From Stygiobacter sp. RIFOXYC2_FULL_38_25 (lineage in GTDB: Bacteria > Bacteroidota > Ignavibacteria > Ignavibacteriales > Melioribacteraceae), in assembly GCA_001803165.1 (NCBI GenBank), contig MHAZ01000017.1, positions 124,001 to 188,000 on the forward strand: a stretch of 64,000 nucleotides of DNA. Reading direction: 5' to 3'. The notes below the pieces were generated by a model that saw only the letters and a program-made list of their open reading frames with translations, did not search any database and was not told where the DNA came from. The position numbers were made by a program, and so were the translations under genes. Positions 16,371 to 25,674 of this stretch are shown here, in pieces; position 1 is the stretch's first letter; every line of letters begins with the position of its first letter.

Positions 16371-18173
16371 TTGAACAAACTGATCAAATACCTAAAAGTA
16401 AACTCATCTCATAATCTTAATAAATCGGTTAGGTTTTTAAAAAGCAGACTTGGGCATAAAACCTTCTTAGTTATTGCAAGTCTTTTTGTTGGAGTTCTTT
16501 CCGGATTGGCTGCGGTGTTACTAAAAAATCTGGTGCACTTTTTCCAGCGTGAACCCAAAATCTTCTTCACTCAAATTGGTTTGCAGTTTTTGCTTCCGGT
16601 TACTCCACTTATCGGAATTTTACTTTCCGTTTTACTTATCAATGTTGTGTTCAAAGGGAAATTTACTCGCGGACTGAGTAACCTTATCTATTTTATTGTT
16701 AGAAAAAATTCGGATGTGCCACGCCGGAAAATACTTTCGCATCTGCTTACCAGCGCCGCAACTGTTGGTATGGGTGGTTCAGCAGGACTTGAAGCTCCAA
16801 TCGTTCTCATCGGCTCATCAATCGGGTCTAACGTTGCAAAAGATTTGAAGCTGAATTATAAAACAAGAACACTTTTGCTTGCGTGCGGTTCAGCCGCGGG
16901 CATCTCGGCAATTTTTAATAGTCCGATTGCCGGAGTAATTTTTGCCGTTGAAGTTCTTCTGCCGGAAATTACTATCAGCTCGTTCATACCATTGCTAATT
17001 GCTTCGGCTTCATCTGCGGTGCTTTCAAAATTTCTTTACAGCGGACAGTTATTCTATTTGGTAACAGAGGGCTGGCATCTTTATGCAATCCCATATTATA
17101 TCGTCTTAGGAATTCTCTGCGGTTTAATTTCTTTGTATATGATAAAGTCCACTTTTTTGCTGGAAGACTGGATAGGGAAGTTTAAGAAACCATATTTGAA
17201 AGCAACTGTTGGCGGAATAATTTTGTGCGTTTTGATTTTCTTATTGCCACCCCTATACGGCGAAGGTTACTCAACTGTTGTTGACTTACTGAAAGGGAAT
17301 CAATTCGGATTATTGGATGGGAGCTATTTCAATTTTTTGGGAGATATTAATCTTTCGCTGTTGTTTGTTCTTGCTCTAATAATTCTGTTTAAAGTAATCG
17401 CTACTTCTTTTACGCTCGGTTCAGGAGGGAATGGCGGAATTATTGCGCCATCTTTATTTACCGGTGCGATAACTGGATTCTTCTTAGCTAAACTTTTTAG
17501 CTATTTAGGAATTGTAGAACTCAATCATGCAAATTTTTTGGTTGTGGGAATGGCTGGGATACTGAGTGGAGTCTTGCATGCACCGCTAACCGGAATATTC
17601 TTAATTGCAGAAATAACCGGCGGCTACACATTAATAGTTCCATTAATGATTGTAGCTGCACTATCATTTTTTATTTCAAAGTACTTTCATCCGGAGTCTA
17701 TTTACACAACAGCCTTAGCAAGAAGAGGAATTAAATTTCGCTCTGAAAAGGAAAAATATTTTATCCAGCAGACAAATCTGGAAGACCTTATAGAGAAAGA
17801 CTTTGAGTGCATAAATCCGAAACAAAGTTTACGCGAACTTTCTAAAAAGATTGCACAGACAAAACGAAATTTATTTCCGGTTGTGAATGAGCAAAAAAGC
17901 CTGGTTGGAATTATTACGCTTGATGATATTAGAGAAGTGATGTTAAACTCTGAGATGTATGATATTATTCTGGCTTATGAGATTATGAACACGAGTTTTC
18001 AATCTGTAGAAATGAATACCGATATAAACACAGTAATGGATATTTTTGAGAAAAAACAAATATGGAATCTCGCTGTAACGAATAAAGGTGAATATGTTGG
18101 CTTTATTTCAAAATCAAACATCTTCAATAAATTCATTTCGGTTTGGGCGGAACAGCACCATGACGAAATTTAA
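16371..18173 (+). CDS. ClC-family chloride channel/antiporter with C-terminal CBS pair
   Basis: This 600-residue protein starts at TTG 16371 behind AGAAGGA. The membrane part (about 30-440) has the ClC selectivity signatures 'GGSAGLEAPIV' with gating glutamate E141, 'GSAAGISAIFNSPIAGVIFAVE' and 'GSGGNGGIIAPSLFTGAI'. The last 130 residues form two CBS motifs ('FPVVNEQKSLVGIITLDDI', 'LAVTNKGEYVGFISKSNIF'), which often bind adenine nucleotides and regulate transport. The gating glutamate is present, as required for Cl-/H+ exchange, but channel and antiporter cannot be told apart safely by eye. It follows nhaA and is plausibly part of ion homeostasis under salt stress. Confidence 0.92.
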   Translation: MNKLIKYLKVNSSHNLNKSVRFLKSRLGHKTFLVIASLFVGVLSGLAAVLLKNLVHFFQREPKIFFTQIGLQFLLPVTPLIGILLSVLLINVVFKGKFTRGLSNLIYFIVRKNSDVPRRKILSHLLTSAATVGMGGSAGLEAPIVLIGSSIGSNVAKDLKLNYKTRTLLLACGSAAGISAIFNSPIAGVIFAVEVLLPEITISSFIPLLIASASSAVLSKFLYSGQLFYLVTEGWHLYAIPYYIVLGILCGLISLYMIKSTFLLEDWIGKFKKPYLKATVGGIILCVLIFLLPPLYGEGYSTVVDLLKGNQFGLLDGSYFNFLGDINLSLLFVLALIILFKVIATSFTLGSGGNGGIIAPSLFTGAITGFFLAKLFSYLGIVELNHANFLVVGMAGILSGVLHAPLTGIFLIAEITGGYTLIVPLMIVAALSFFISKYFHPESIYTTALARRGIKFRSEKEKYFIQQTNLEDLIEKDFECINPKQSLRELSKKIAQTKRNLFPVVNEQKSLVGIITLDDIREVMLNSEMYDIILAYEIMNTSFQSVEMNTDINTVMDIFEKKQIWNLAVTNKGEYVGFISKSNIFNKFISVWAEQHHDEI

Positions 18174-18257
18174 TTACTGCTTGAGCCTTTCTTTATTGTG
18201 CTAAATATTGAGGAATGTTATCACAAACCATTTTATTAACTTTTATAAAAACTAATT

Positions 18258-19106
18258 ATGAATACTATGCTTGCCTATTTCAACGGAAAAATAATTCCAC
18301 TCGAAGAAGTGAAAATCTCTCCTTTTGATAGAGGATTCCAATTTGGTGATGGTGTTTACGAAGTGATTAGATACTATCCGCCAAAGCTGTTCCAGATTGA
18401 TTTCTATATAGAGAGGTTAAAAGGAAGTCTTGAGAAAATGGAAATTAAAGTAGGTAGCCTGGAATTTCTTAAACCCGCAATAATGGAATTGCTTACCAGG
18501 AATAATCTGCTCGATGTTCCATCAATAGCCTACTTGCAGATAACGCGGGGTGTTCAATATCCACGCCGCCACGATTATGCGGATGAACTTACTCCAACAA
18601 TTCTTATTTATACTTCCGAATTACCGGTGAAAAATGAAATTCTAACCAAAGGTATAAAAGTTGGTTTAGAAGATGATTTGCGCTGGCTTAGGTGTGATAT
18701 TAAATCCATTTCGTTAGCTGCTAACGCTGCGGCAAAACAACATGCAAAAGAAAAGGGATTTGAAGAAACTATTTTCATCCGCAACGGATTAATTACGGAG
18801 GGAGCGCATAGCAATGTGTGTTTTGTGAAAGATGGCAAAGTTGTAACTCCTCCTCTAAGTAATCTTATTCTCCCCGGTGTAACAAGAAGAACTGTATTGC
18901 TTCTGTGTAAAGAATTAGGAATTGAAGTTGAAGAAAGAGAAATCCAGTCAGCAGAACTAAATAGATTCGATGAGGTGTTTATGACTGCAACTACAGCTGG
19001 AGTAGTTCCGGTTATAGAGATTGATGGAAAAGTAATTGGCAGCGGGAAACCTGATAAGATCACACGCATGCTGCAAGAAGCATACAATAAATTAGTTGCC
19101 GGATAA
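18258..19106 (+). CDS. Class IV PLP aminotransferase (D-amino-acid or branched-chain type)
   Basis: This 282-residue fold-type IV aminotransferase has 'ISPFDRGFQFGDGVYEVIRYY', the probable PLP lysine K149 in 'CDIKSISLAANAAAKQHAKEKGFEE', 'ITEGAHSNVCFVKDG', 'LPGVTRR' and 'EVFMTATTAGVVPV'. The sequence 'DIKSISL...AKQ' and the length are most like D-alanine aminotransferase (Dat), but branched-chain aminotransferase cannot be excluded. It makes or uses a D- or branched-chain amino acid by exchange with 2-oxoglutarate or pyruvate. It is a single gene with no evident link to its neighbours. Confidence 0.82.
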   Translation: MNTMLAYFNGKIIPLEEVKISPFDRGFQFGDGVYEVIRYYPPKLFQIDFYIERLKGSLEKMEIKVGSLEFLKPAIMELLTRNNLLDVPSIAYLQITRGVQYPRRHDYADELTPTILIYTSELPVKNEILTKGIKVGLEDDLRWLRCDIKSISLAANAAAKQHAKEKGFEETIFIRNGLITEGAHSNVCFVKDGKVVTPPLSNLILPGVTRRTVLLLCKELGIEVEEREIQSAELNRFDEVFMTATTAGVVPVIEIDGKVIGSGKPDKITRMLQEAYNKLVAG

Positions 19107-19223
19107 ACTTATTATATAGGCTATTCAGCGTGCTATTCTGCGGTTCGACTGTTTATGCTGTACTTAATATATGTTTCTCTGCATAATGCAATGAGCAATT
19201 TAGAAGTTTAGTGATACAGTTGA

Positions 19224-20372
19224 ATGGAAAGAACGCAGCAAAATATTTTGTACAGATATTATAAAAGCAGTCAGCACAAAATATATTTAGTCAGGTCGCT
19301 GGCTCTTTTTCTTTTTATTGTTGCGTTGGCTGTAGCATTTCAACATTATTATATAATTGATGTCCAAATGGTGCCCCGCTTTTCACTTTCGTGGCATATC
19401 CCATTCAACCTTTTTTATTTTTCAGTCTGGCTGATTTTCCTCCCGTTGATCGAGTGGAGTGATACCAATCTTAGACATAAAAATTCGCGTGTTATTAACC
19501 GGATTATCTTTTATTTACTTCTGCCCATTACATTTGTGTTTGTACACCAACTAATTGCTACTGTGGTAATTAATCTGGTTTTAGATTACATGGACCTATA
19601 TTCTCTTTTTTATCAAAGAATGTTGCGCAACCCTTGGATTTGGGAAGATTTTGTAATCTACTTTCTGATAATGGCAGGTATCGGCATTCAAGATTATCAA
19701 ACAAAAACCGACATTCATCTGTTTAGGGCTTCGCAATTGCAGTCACAGCTGGCACAAACACAATTACGTGCGCTTAAAAGTCAGCTTCATCCTCATTTTT
19801 TATTTAACACACTTAACACACTTTCTACATTGATTTTGAAACAAGATAATTCTGAAGCGGAAAGAATGCTCGGATTGCTTGAAAAGTTTTTGAAAACTAC
19901 GTTGAACGAAAATGAAAAATCGGAAGTTAGTTTGAGTGAAGAACTTAAATTTATCCGGCATTATTTAGAAATTGAAAAAGTACGTTTCAAAGATAAATTA
20001 GTAGTGGAAGAAGTAATCGGTGTTGGGACAATAACGGCGAGAGTTCCGGTGTTTTTGCTTCAGCCTATAGTTGAAAATTCAATCCATCACGCGATTGCAA
20101 CTAAAACAACAGAAGGCATTATCCGTATTATTTCGAGAAAGGAAAGAGGAAATCTCGTTTTGATTGTAGAAGACAACGGACCGGGAATGGTTGAGCCGAG
20201 AAAGAAAAAATCAAAAGAAGGAGTTGGGTTAAAAATCTCGAGAGAAAGATTAGTACAGCTTTATAGCGCTAATCAATCATTGGAATTAAACAAGTCAACT
20301 ATGGGGGGATTGCAAGTTGTGATTAAAATCCCGTTCATAGAAGTTTCTGTCCTGAGAACAAGCGAATCATGA
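19224..20372 (+). CDS. LytS/YehU-type sensor histidine kinase
   Basis: This 382-residue membrane kinase has four hydrophobic segments in the first 165 residues. They are followed by the His_kinase (LytS) domain 'LRALKSQLHPHFLFNTLNTLSTLI' with phospho-acceptor H189, then a HATPase domain with N-box N285 ('PIVENSIHHA') and G1 box 'VEDNGPGM'. All catalytic boxes look intact. The stop overlaps the next start in ATGA (20369-20372), and the third gene follows after one base. The three form a kinase / kinase-like / LytTR-regulator operon. The short membrane sensor has no recognisable ligand domain. Confidence 0.93.
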   Translation: MERTQQNILYRYYKSSQHKIYLVRSLALFLFIVALAVAFQHYYIIDVQMVPRFSLSWHIPFNLFYFSVWLIFLPLIEWSDTNLRHKNSRVINRIIFYLLLPITFVFVHQLIATVVINLVLDYMDLYSLFYQRMLRNPWIWEDFVIYFLIMAGIGIQDYQTKTDIHLFRASQLQSQLAQTQLRALKSQLHPHFLFNTLNTLSTLILKQDNSEAERMLGLLEKFLKTTLNENEKSEVSLSEELKFIRHYLEIEKVRFKDKLVVEEVIGVGTITARVPVFLLQPIVENSIHHAIATKTTEGIIRIISRKERGNLVLIVEDNGPGMVEPRKKKSKEGVGLKISRERLVQLYSANQSLELNKSTMGGLQVVIKIPFIEVSVLRTSES

Positions 20373-21499
20373 AAACGAGCATAAATAAAATAGTTGGCAA
20401 CTTTAATCTCATTGTGCCGCTTATACTAATTCTTACAATTATTGCTCTTGTTAATTCAACTCAGTTTTTCTTTTTCTTATTCCAGGGTGAATACAACTTC
20501 CTAAATTATACTAAGTTGACACTTAGTAAGCTGATCTATTTCTACTACTTCCTAATTCTGGCTTTGTTGTTAAATCTAAATGTTAAGATTCAACTGAGAA
20601 AGAAAAAACTACTTTTTTGGATTGGCTTTCACTGCCTTCTACTTGCACTTTCCTTTTTTATTCATCAAGCAATAACAATTTATATAGATAAACTACTATT
20701 TAAAGAAAGCTATTTGCGGAGTTATTATGATACTTTATTTAATAATCCGGATGCCTGGATTGATATTGTAGCTTATATACTTCTTGTTGTTGGGATTACG
20801 CTTCTTGATTCAAAGCGAATCAGTCAAGAAAACGAAATAAAATGTGCGCAGTTGGAAGAGATGCTGCTAAAATCAAATCTGCAAGAACTTCGCACAAGAA
20901 TACATCCGCAATTTTTGTTTAAAACTCTCGCCACAATTAAAGCTCAGATTGGGAAGAAGAAAAACCGGGAGGCAAATAATTTATTATCAATGTTAAGCGA
21001 TTTTCTCCGTACAACTGTTTATGAAAGCGGCAAAGATGAAATTGAGCTGATCGAGGAATTACAGTTTCTAAATACCTACCTGAGTATTGAAAAAACTGCA
21101 TTTGATGGAGTTATAGGTTACAGAGAAAATATTGCATTGGATTCCAGAAACGCACTTGTTCCAATTTTTATTATACAGCCGATAGTAGAATCTATATTGT
21201 ATGAACTATCATGCGAAACAAATTTGTCTTTTGAATTTTATGTTGAATCATCTGTGCAAAATTCGAATCTTAGAATTATGTTAGTGACGAAATTTGAAAA
21301 TGGATTTTGTTTGAGCACAAATACAATCGAAAATCTGGAAGCTGTTAAGGTTGTAAAAGAAAGGCTTGAACAAATATTTGCATCAAGACAATCTTTTGAA
21401 GTTAATTGCTCGAACGAAAACATTATTGAAATTGGAATTTTGTTTCCTTTTAAAGAGAATTTTGAAGACTCTGCCTTAATAAATTTGATGGAGAAATAA
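20369..21499 (+). CDS. LytS-like protein with degenerate ATPase domain (probable pseudokinase)
   Basis: This 376-residue protein has the same architecture as the upstream kinase: four hydrophobic segments, then 'LQELRTRIHPQFLFKTLATIKAQI' with H179 still present. The ATP-binding half has decayed. The N-box asparagine is Ser ('PIVESILYEL', S275), and the 'VEDNGPG' G1 box is replaced by 'VTKFENGF'. It probably cannot bind ATP normally but could still accept phosphate at H179, form a dimer with the intact kinase, or modulate it. It arose most likely by duplication of the neighbour. It overlaps that gene by four bases, so the two are made in similar amounts. The reading frame is intact, so it is not called a pseudogene. 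Confidence 0.85.
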   Translation: MKTSINKIVGNFNLIVPLILILTIIALVNSTQFFFFLFQGEYNFLNYTKLTLSKLIYFYYFLILALLLNLNVKIQLRKKKLLFWIGFHCLLLALSFFIHQAITIYIDKLLFKESYLRSYYDTLFNNPDAWIDIVAYILLVVGITLLDSKRISQENEIKCAQLEEMLLKSNLQELRTRIHPQFLFKTLATIKAQIGKKKNREANNLLSMLSDFLRTTVYESGKDEIELIEELQFLNTYLSIEKTAFDGVIGYRENIALDSRNALVPIFIIQPIVESILYELSCETNLSFEFYVESSVQNSNLRIMLVTKFENGFCLSTNTIENLEAVKVVKERLEQIFASRQSFEVNCSNENIIEIGILFPFKENFEDSALINLMEK

Positions 21500-21500
21500 A

Positions 21501-22313
21501 TTGAGGGCAAAAGTATTAATTATTGATGACGAACCGCATGCACGAGAAGGAATAAGAATCCGGCTCGGAGAATTTCCGGAAGTTAATATTGTTGGTGAAT
21601 GTTCATCCGGAAAAGAAGCGGTTCAAACAATTATCCAGCTCAAGCCGGATATTGTTTTTCTCGATATTCAGATGCCCGAAATGAATGGATTTGAAGTCCT
21701 TCAAAACCTTACGCAGGATTGTATGCCTGTAGTAATATTTGTAACCGCGTATGATGAATATGCGCTCAAAGCTTTTGAACATCATGCGCTTGATTACCTT
21801 CTTAAACCGGTTAATGAAGAGCGCTTCAGAGAGACTTTGAAGTATGCGCTAACAGAAGTTACTCACAGAAGTCTGGAAGTTTATTCTAACAAACTTAAAT
21901 CGGTAGTAAATGAGTATCTCAAAGTGCTGGATAAGGAACCGGAAGTTGAGCAAGTAGATTATGTAAGCAGCAAGAATGTTCTTTCCCGGTTGATGATTAA
22001 AACGAAAGATCAGATTTCCATAATTTCTGTTGATGAGATTGATTGGATAGAAAGTGCAGGGGATTACGTTTACATTCATTCCGATAGAAAAAAATATTTA
22101 ATTCGGGAAACTCTTACATCGCTCGAACAAAAAATGGATGCTCAAAAATTTGTTCGCATTCACCGCTCATCAATCGTAAATATTGATAAAATAAAAAGCA
22201 TGCGCCAAAACGAGCATGGCGATTTTGATGTTTATCTCAACGATGGAACAAAACTGAAACTAAGCCGCACATACCGTGTAAATTTCCAAAAAGCAATTGG
22301 AAGCCAACTTTAA
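21501..22313 (+). CDS. LytTR-family response regulator (LytR/AlgR type)
   Basis: This 270-residue regulator starts at TTG 21501, one base after the pseudokinase stop. The receiver domain (1 to about 125) has 'LIIDDEPHARE', phospho-acceptor D55 ('VFLDIQMPE'), 'VTAYDEYALKAF' and 'DYLLKPV'. The C-terminal LytTR DNA-binding domain (about 165-268) has 'VDEIDWIESAGDYVYIHS', 'LIRETLTSLEQKM' and 'FVRIHRSSIVNIDKIKSM'. It is the natural target of the upstream kinase pair. Its regulon is unknown. The pectinesterase gene begins 140 bases downstream, so local control is possible but not shown. Confidence 0.95.
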   Translation: MRAKVLIIDDEPHAREGIRIRLGEFPEVNIVGECSSGKEAVQTIIQLKPDIVFLDIQMPEMNGFEVLQNLTQDCMPVVIFVTAYDEYALKAFEHHALDYLLKPVNEERFRETLKYALTEVTHRSLEVYSNKLKSVVNEYLKVLDKEPEVEQVDYVSSKNVLSRLMIKTKDQISIISVDEIDWIESAGDYVYIHSDRKKYLIRETLTSLEQKMDAQKFVRIHRSSIVNIDKIKSMRQNEHGDFDVYLNDGTKLKLSRTYRVNFQKAIGSQL

Positions 22314-22454
22314 CACTTCCGCCTTATCGTATTTTTTTAGCAGCTCACCGATTCATTCTCCTAATTATCTCATTCCAATTTCTTCACAAAACCTTTTCAA
22401 ATAGTTTGCCGATAAAGTTAACGATTAAGTTGTATTCATTAAAAGGAGAAGAAA

Positions 22455-25400
22455 ATGAGTAAATACTTCACACTAGTTATTGCTTTATTTTTTCTATCTG
22501 TGTTAACCGTAGAAAGCATAGCGCAGCAATCATCTGCTACTTGGGCGCTCACTAATCCGGGCACAGGTGGTTCAGGCTTCACAGCTGTAACTTCAGGTAC
22601 TGTTGTAGCTGTTGATGAGAAATTCAAAGGAACCGAAATAAACGGCTACACCGGAACAAACAGCAGTCAAAGAATTAGAATGGCCGGAACAAGCAATTCA
22701 TGGGCTCCAAACCTTACCGCAAAGATTGATACTGTTTATGTTCAGTTTGCAGTTTCACCAAAAACCGGTTCATCGTTTACAATTGCCAATGTAGCTTTAA
22801 GTATTGGCGCTGCAAGTACAACAACAATGAAAGCGGCTATTTTTTATTCGACTGATGCAGCTTTCACTAATCCAACAGAAATTACCTACGCTACTGGTAA
22901 CGCAAGCAATTACTTATTGTCGAGCGCACTTACCTCGGTTGCTGCAACTCCTAACATTACCGTGCCGGATGGCGGAACATTTTATTTGCGCGTATATCCG
23001 TGGCACGAGTCCGCAACTAAAGCAACCGGAAAATATATGTGTCTGCAGAATATTGTTATCTCCGGTACATCTGTAGGTGCGGCAACTCCTTTTTCAGCCA
23101 CGTGGCCTTACGAAACTGATGACAAAGTAGTAACAAAAGGCTCGATCACAGGTAATCAATCATACAATGCAACAATGAAATTCTATGGTTTTACAACTCT
23201 TCCTACGGTTGATGGAGTAAACTTAAAAGTAGGCGCTGTTCAAACAGTTTCTAAGACGTGGAAAGCAGAACCAAACCCAACGGATACACTTCACTTTCAA
23301 TATTCTGTTTCCCCTAAAACCGGAGGAACCTTAAATGTTACTTCTGTATCAATGTACTTAGGCGGATGGTTCAGCAGTAATATTCGCGCGGCAATTTATT
23401 ATTCCAAGGATCCAACATTTGCAACAAAGACTTTACTTATACAAGATTCGGCTTTAGTTGGAAATAAAGTCTCTAAGTTTAAAGCCGCATTGAACGCTAC
23501 AATTAATAGCGGGGAAACTTTTTACTTAAGAGTTTATCCTCATAATAAAGCAGCCGAAGGTTGGGCAAAACTTGTAGCTGTAGATAGCGTTGTTATTGCA
23601 GGAACAGGAAGCGGCGTTAATGCAGATCCACCAACTGTAACTACTATTGAACCAACTTATATTTCAACAACGTTTCTAACTACCGGCGGTAACGTTACAA
23701 CAGATGGCGGTGCAGATGTAACCGAACGCGGAGTATGCTGGAATACTACCAGTAACCCAACAATAGCTAATAGCAAAACTTCTGTTGGAGTTGGAGTTGG
23801 TTCATTTACTTCCAAACCAACCGGACTAACACCTAAGACAAAATATTATATACGGGCTTACGCAACAAATTCTGCTGGTACATCTTATGGCGCAGAATAT
23901 ATTATTACAACTTTAGAAAAAGTTTCCGTACCAACCGTAACAACAACTCCGGTTTCAAATATTTTAGTAACAACAGTTAATGTTGGCGGTAATGTTACAT
24001 TTTGGGGAGGCGATCCAATTACAGCACGCGGAATTTGCTTTGGTACATCTCCGGAACCAACAGTTGCCGGCAACAAAACAGTTAATGGTTCGGATATAGG
24101 TTCATTCTCTACAACTTTAGGAAACCTTTTACCCAACACAACTTACTATGTTCGCGCATATGCTACTAATGGCTTAGGCACAGCATACGGCGATGAATTT
24201 GCTTTCGCTACTTATTCACCTTCCAAAACAAGAACCCTGGAGGTTGCAAAAGATGGAACTGGTGATTTAACAACAGTTCAAGAAGCGTTCGATTTGGTGC
24301 CGGTAAATGGAACAGGCACTACAATTATCTACATTAAGAATGGTGTATATAAAGAAAAATTGAAATTAGCCGCTGGAAAAATAAATGTGATTATCCGCGG
24401 AGAAAGCCGTGACAAGACAATTTTAACTTACGATGATTATTCCGGAAAGCCGGGCACCACTATTGGAACATCAACCTCTGAAACACTCTCAATACAAGCC
24501 AATGATGTTACTGTTCAAAATATTACAATCCAGAACACAGCTACTCAAGCACAAGCTGTTGCTGTTAATGTAACCGGCGATAGAATTATTTTCACTAAAT
24601 GTAATATCCTCGGCTATCAAGATACTTACTATACATGGAATTCCGGTCGTATCTATAACAAAGATTGTTTTATTGAAGGAACAGTAGATTTCATTTTTGG
24701 CAGCGGCGTTGCGGTTTTTGATAACTGTATCATAAATGAAAAAAGAAACGGCGGTACACTTACTGCTGCTGCAACCTATGATTACTTGAAATTCGGTTAT
24801 GTGTTTATGAACTGTAAAATAACTACCGATCCGGTTGGTTATGATGGTAATCCGATCAATACGTTTTTGCTTGGACGTCCATGGCAGAATTCACCAAAGA
24901 CCGTCTTTTTCAAATGTGAAGAACCTGCTCAGCTGGATCCTGTAGGCTGGTCAACCTGGAATGTTACACCGGCACTTTATGCCGAGTATAATTGCACGGG
25001 CGCCGGTTCAAATACTTCCAAACGATTGACATCAATATCTAGACAATTAACCGAAGCCGAAGCGGCTGACTATACAATAGCGAACATCTTCTCAAAGAAT
25101 ACTAGTCCAAACTTTGGTTTTGATTGGACTCCACTCATTCCCGTTTCGGTTGAAGATGATTTTTCTTCTAATAAACAAATTCCGAGTGACTATGCGCTCA
25201 GCCAGAATTATCCAAATCCGTTCAATCCCACAACTTCAATTAAGTATCAATTACCTAAGAGTGGAGTTGTTAAGATTTCTGTTTACGATATTTTGGGCGC
25301 AGAGGTTCTAAAACTAGTTAACGAAGAAAAATCTGCCGGCTATCATGAAATTCAATTTGACGCGAATTCCGCCAACGGCGGATTAGCGAGCGGAATTTAT

Positions 25401-25460
25401 ATATATAGAATTCAAGCAGCGGATTTTATCCAGTCCAAGAAGATGATACTTTTAAAGTGA
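22455..25460 (+). CDS. Secreted pectinesterase (CE8) with T9SS sorting domain
   Basis: This 1001-residue exported enzyme has a signal peptide (about 1-23), two similar beta-sandwich-like segments (about 25-200 and 250-385, each with 'FYLRVYP'), two extracellular repeats of the 'ERGVCWNT...YYIRAYATNSAGTSYG' type (about 395-590), a pectinesterase domain (about 595-905) and a C-terminal T9SS sorting domain ('SQNYPNPFNPTTSIKYQLP' to 'KKMILLK'). Catalytic residues fit CE8: D723 ('GYQDTYY'), D745 ('GTVDFIFG') and R808 ('LGRPW'). It removes methyl groups from pectin at or outside the cell surface. AAGGAG lies just upstream of the ATG. A pectate lyase gene, which prefers de-esterified pectin, follows after a terminator. 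Confidence 0.92.
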   Translation: MSKYFTLVIALFFLSVLTVESIAQQSSATWALTNPGTGGSGFTAVTSGTVVAVDEKFKGTEINGYTGTNSSQRIRMAGTSNSWAPNLTAKIDTVYVQFAVSPKTGSSFTIANVALSIGAASTTTMKAAIFYSTDAAFTNPTEITYATGNASNYLLSSALTSVAATPNITVPDGGTFYLRVYPWHESATKATGKYMCLQNIVISGTSVGAATPFSATWPYETDDKVVTKGSITGNQSYNATMKFYGFTTLPTVDGVNLKVGAVQTVSKTWKAEPNPTDTLHFQYSVSPKTGGTLNVTSVSMYLGGWFSSNIRAAIYYSKDPTFATKTLLIQDSALVGNKVSKFKAALNATINSGETFYLRVYPHNKAAEGWAKLVAVDSVVIAGTGSGVNADPPTVTTIEPTYISTTFLTTGGNVTTDGGADVTERGVCWNTTSNPTIANSKTSVGVGVGSFTSKPTGLTPKTKYYIRAYATNSAGTSYGAEYIITTLEKVSVPTVTTTPVSNILVTTVNVGGNVTFWGGDPITARGICFGTSPEPTVAGNKTVNGSDIGSFSTTLGNLLPNTTYYVRAYATNGLGTAYGDEFAFATYSPSKTRTLEVAKDGTGDLTTVQEAFDLVPVNGTGTTIIYIKNGVYKEKLKLAAGKINVIIRGESRDKTILTYDDYSGKPGTTIGTSTSETLSIQANDVTVQNITIQNTATQAQAVAVNVTGDRIIFTKCNILGYQDTYYTWNSGRIYNKDCFIEGTVDFIFGSGVAVFDNCIINEKRNGGTLTAAATYDYLKFGYVFMNCKITTDPVGYDGNPINTFLLGRPWQNSPKTVFFKCEEPAQLDPVGWSTWNVTPALYAEYNCTGAGSNTSKRLTSISRQLTEAEAADYTIANIFSKNTSPNFGFDWTPLIPVSVEDDFSSNKQIPSDYALSQNYPNPFNPTTSIKYQLPKSGVVKISVYDILGAEVLKLVNEEKSAGYHEIQFDANSANGGLASGIYIYRIQAADFIQSKKMILLK

Positions 25461-25474
25461 GTAAATAACATTCC

Positions 25475-25510
25475 AGAAGCGGCTTCACCGTAAGCCGCTT
25501 CTTTCTTCCC
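25475..25510 (+). terminator. Rho-independent-type terminator after the pectinesterase gene
   Basis: A perfect 11-bp stem, AGAAGCGGCTT (25475-25485) and AAGCCGCTTCT (25492-25502), has a six-base loop and is followed by a pyrimidine-rich TTCTTCCC tail. It lies 15 bases after the stop. Confidence 0.75.
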
Positions 25511-25674
25511 GCTTGATAAAGAATAACAACATCCAATTATTTCCTTGACTATTAACAGACGATTCAAGAATTTTAGTTATCGTTTAAGTCATCAATAAAG
25601 TAGTTTGCTATAATTTACTATGTTTAGAGTTTAAGCTGGTGATTTTCTGCTGCCGGCGATATAAAAGGTGTTAA

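Noticed and set aside
18608-19087. 159-residue minus-strand frame
   Set aside because: It is the antisense shadow of the aminotransferase gene and shows no family features.
19107-19223. Possible tRNA (GGTTCGAC motif)
   Set aside because: No acceptor stem, anticodon arm or CCA end can be drawn around it.
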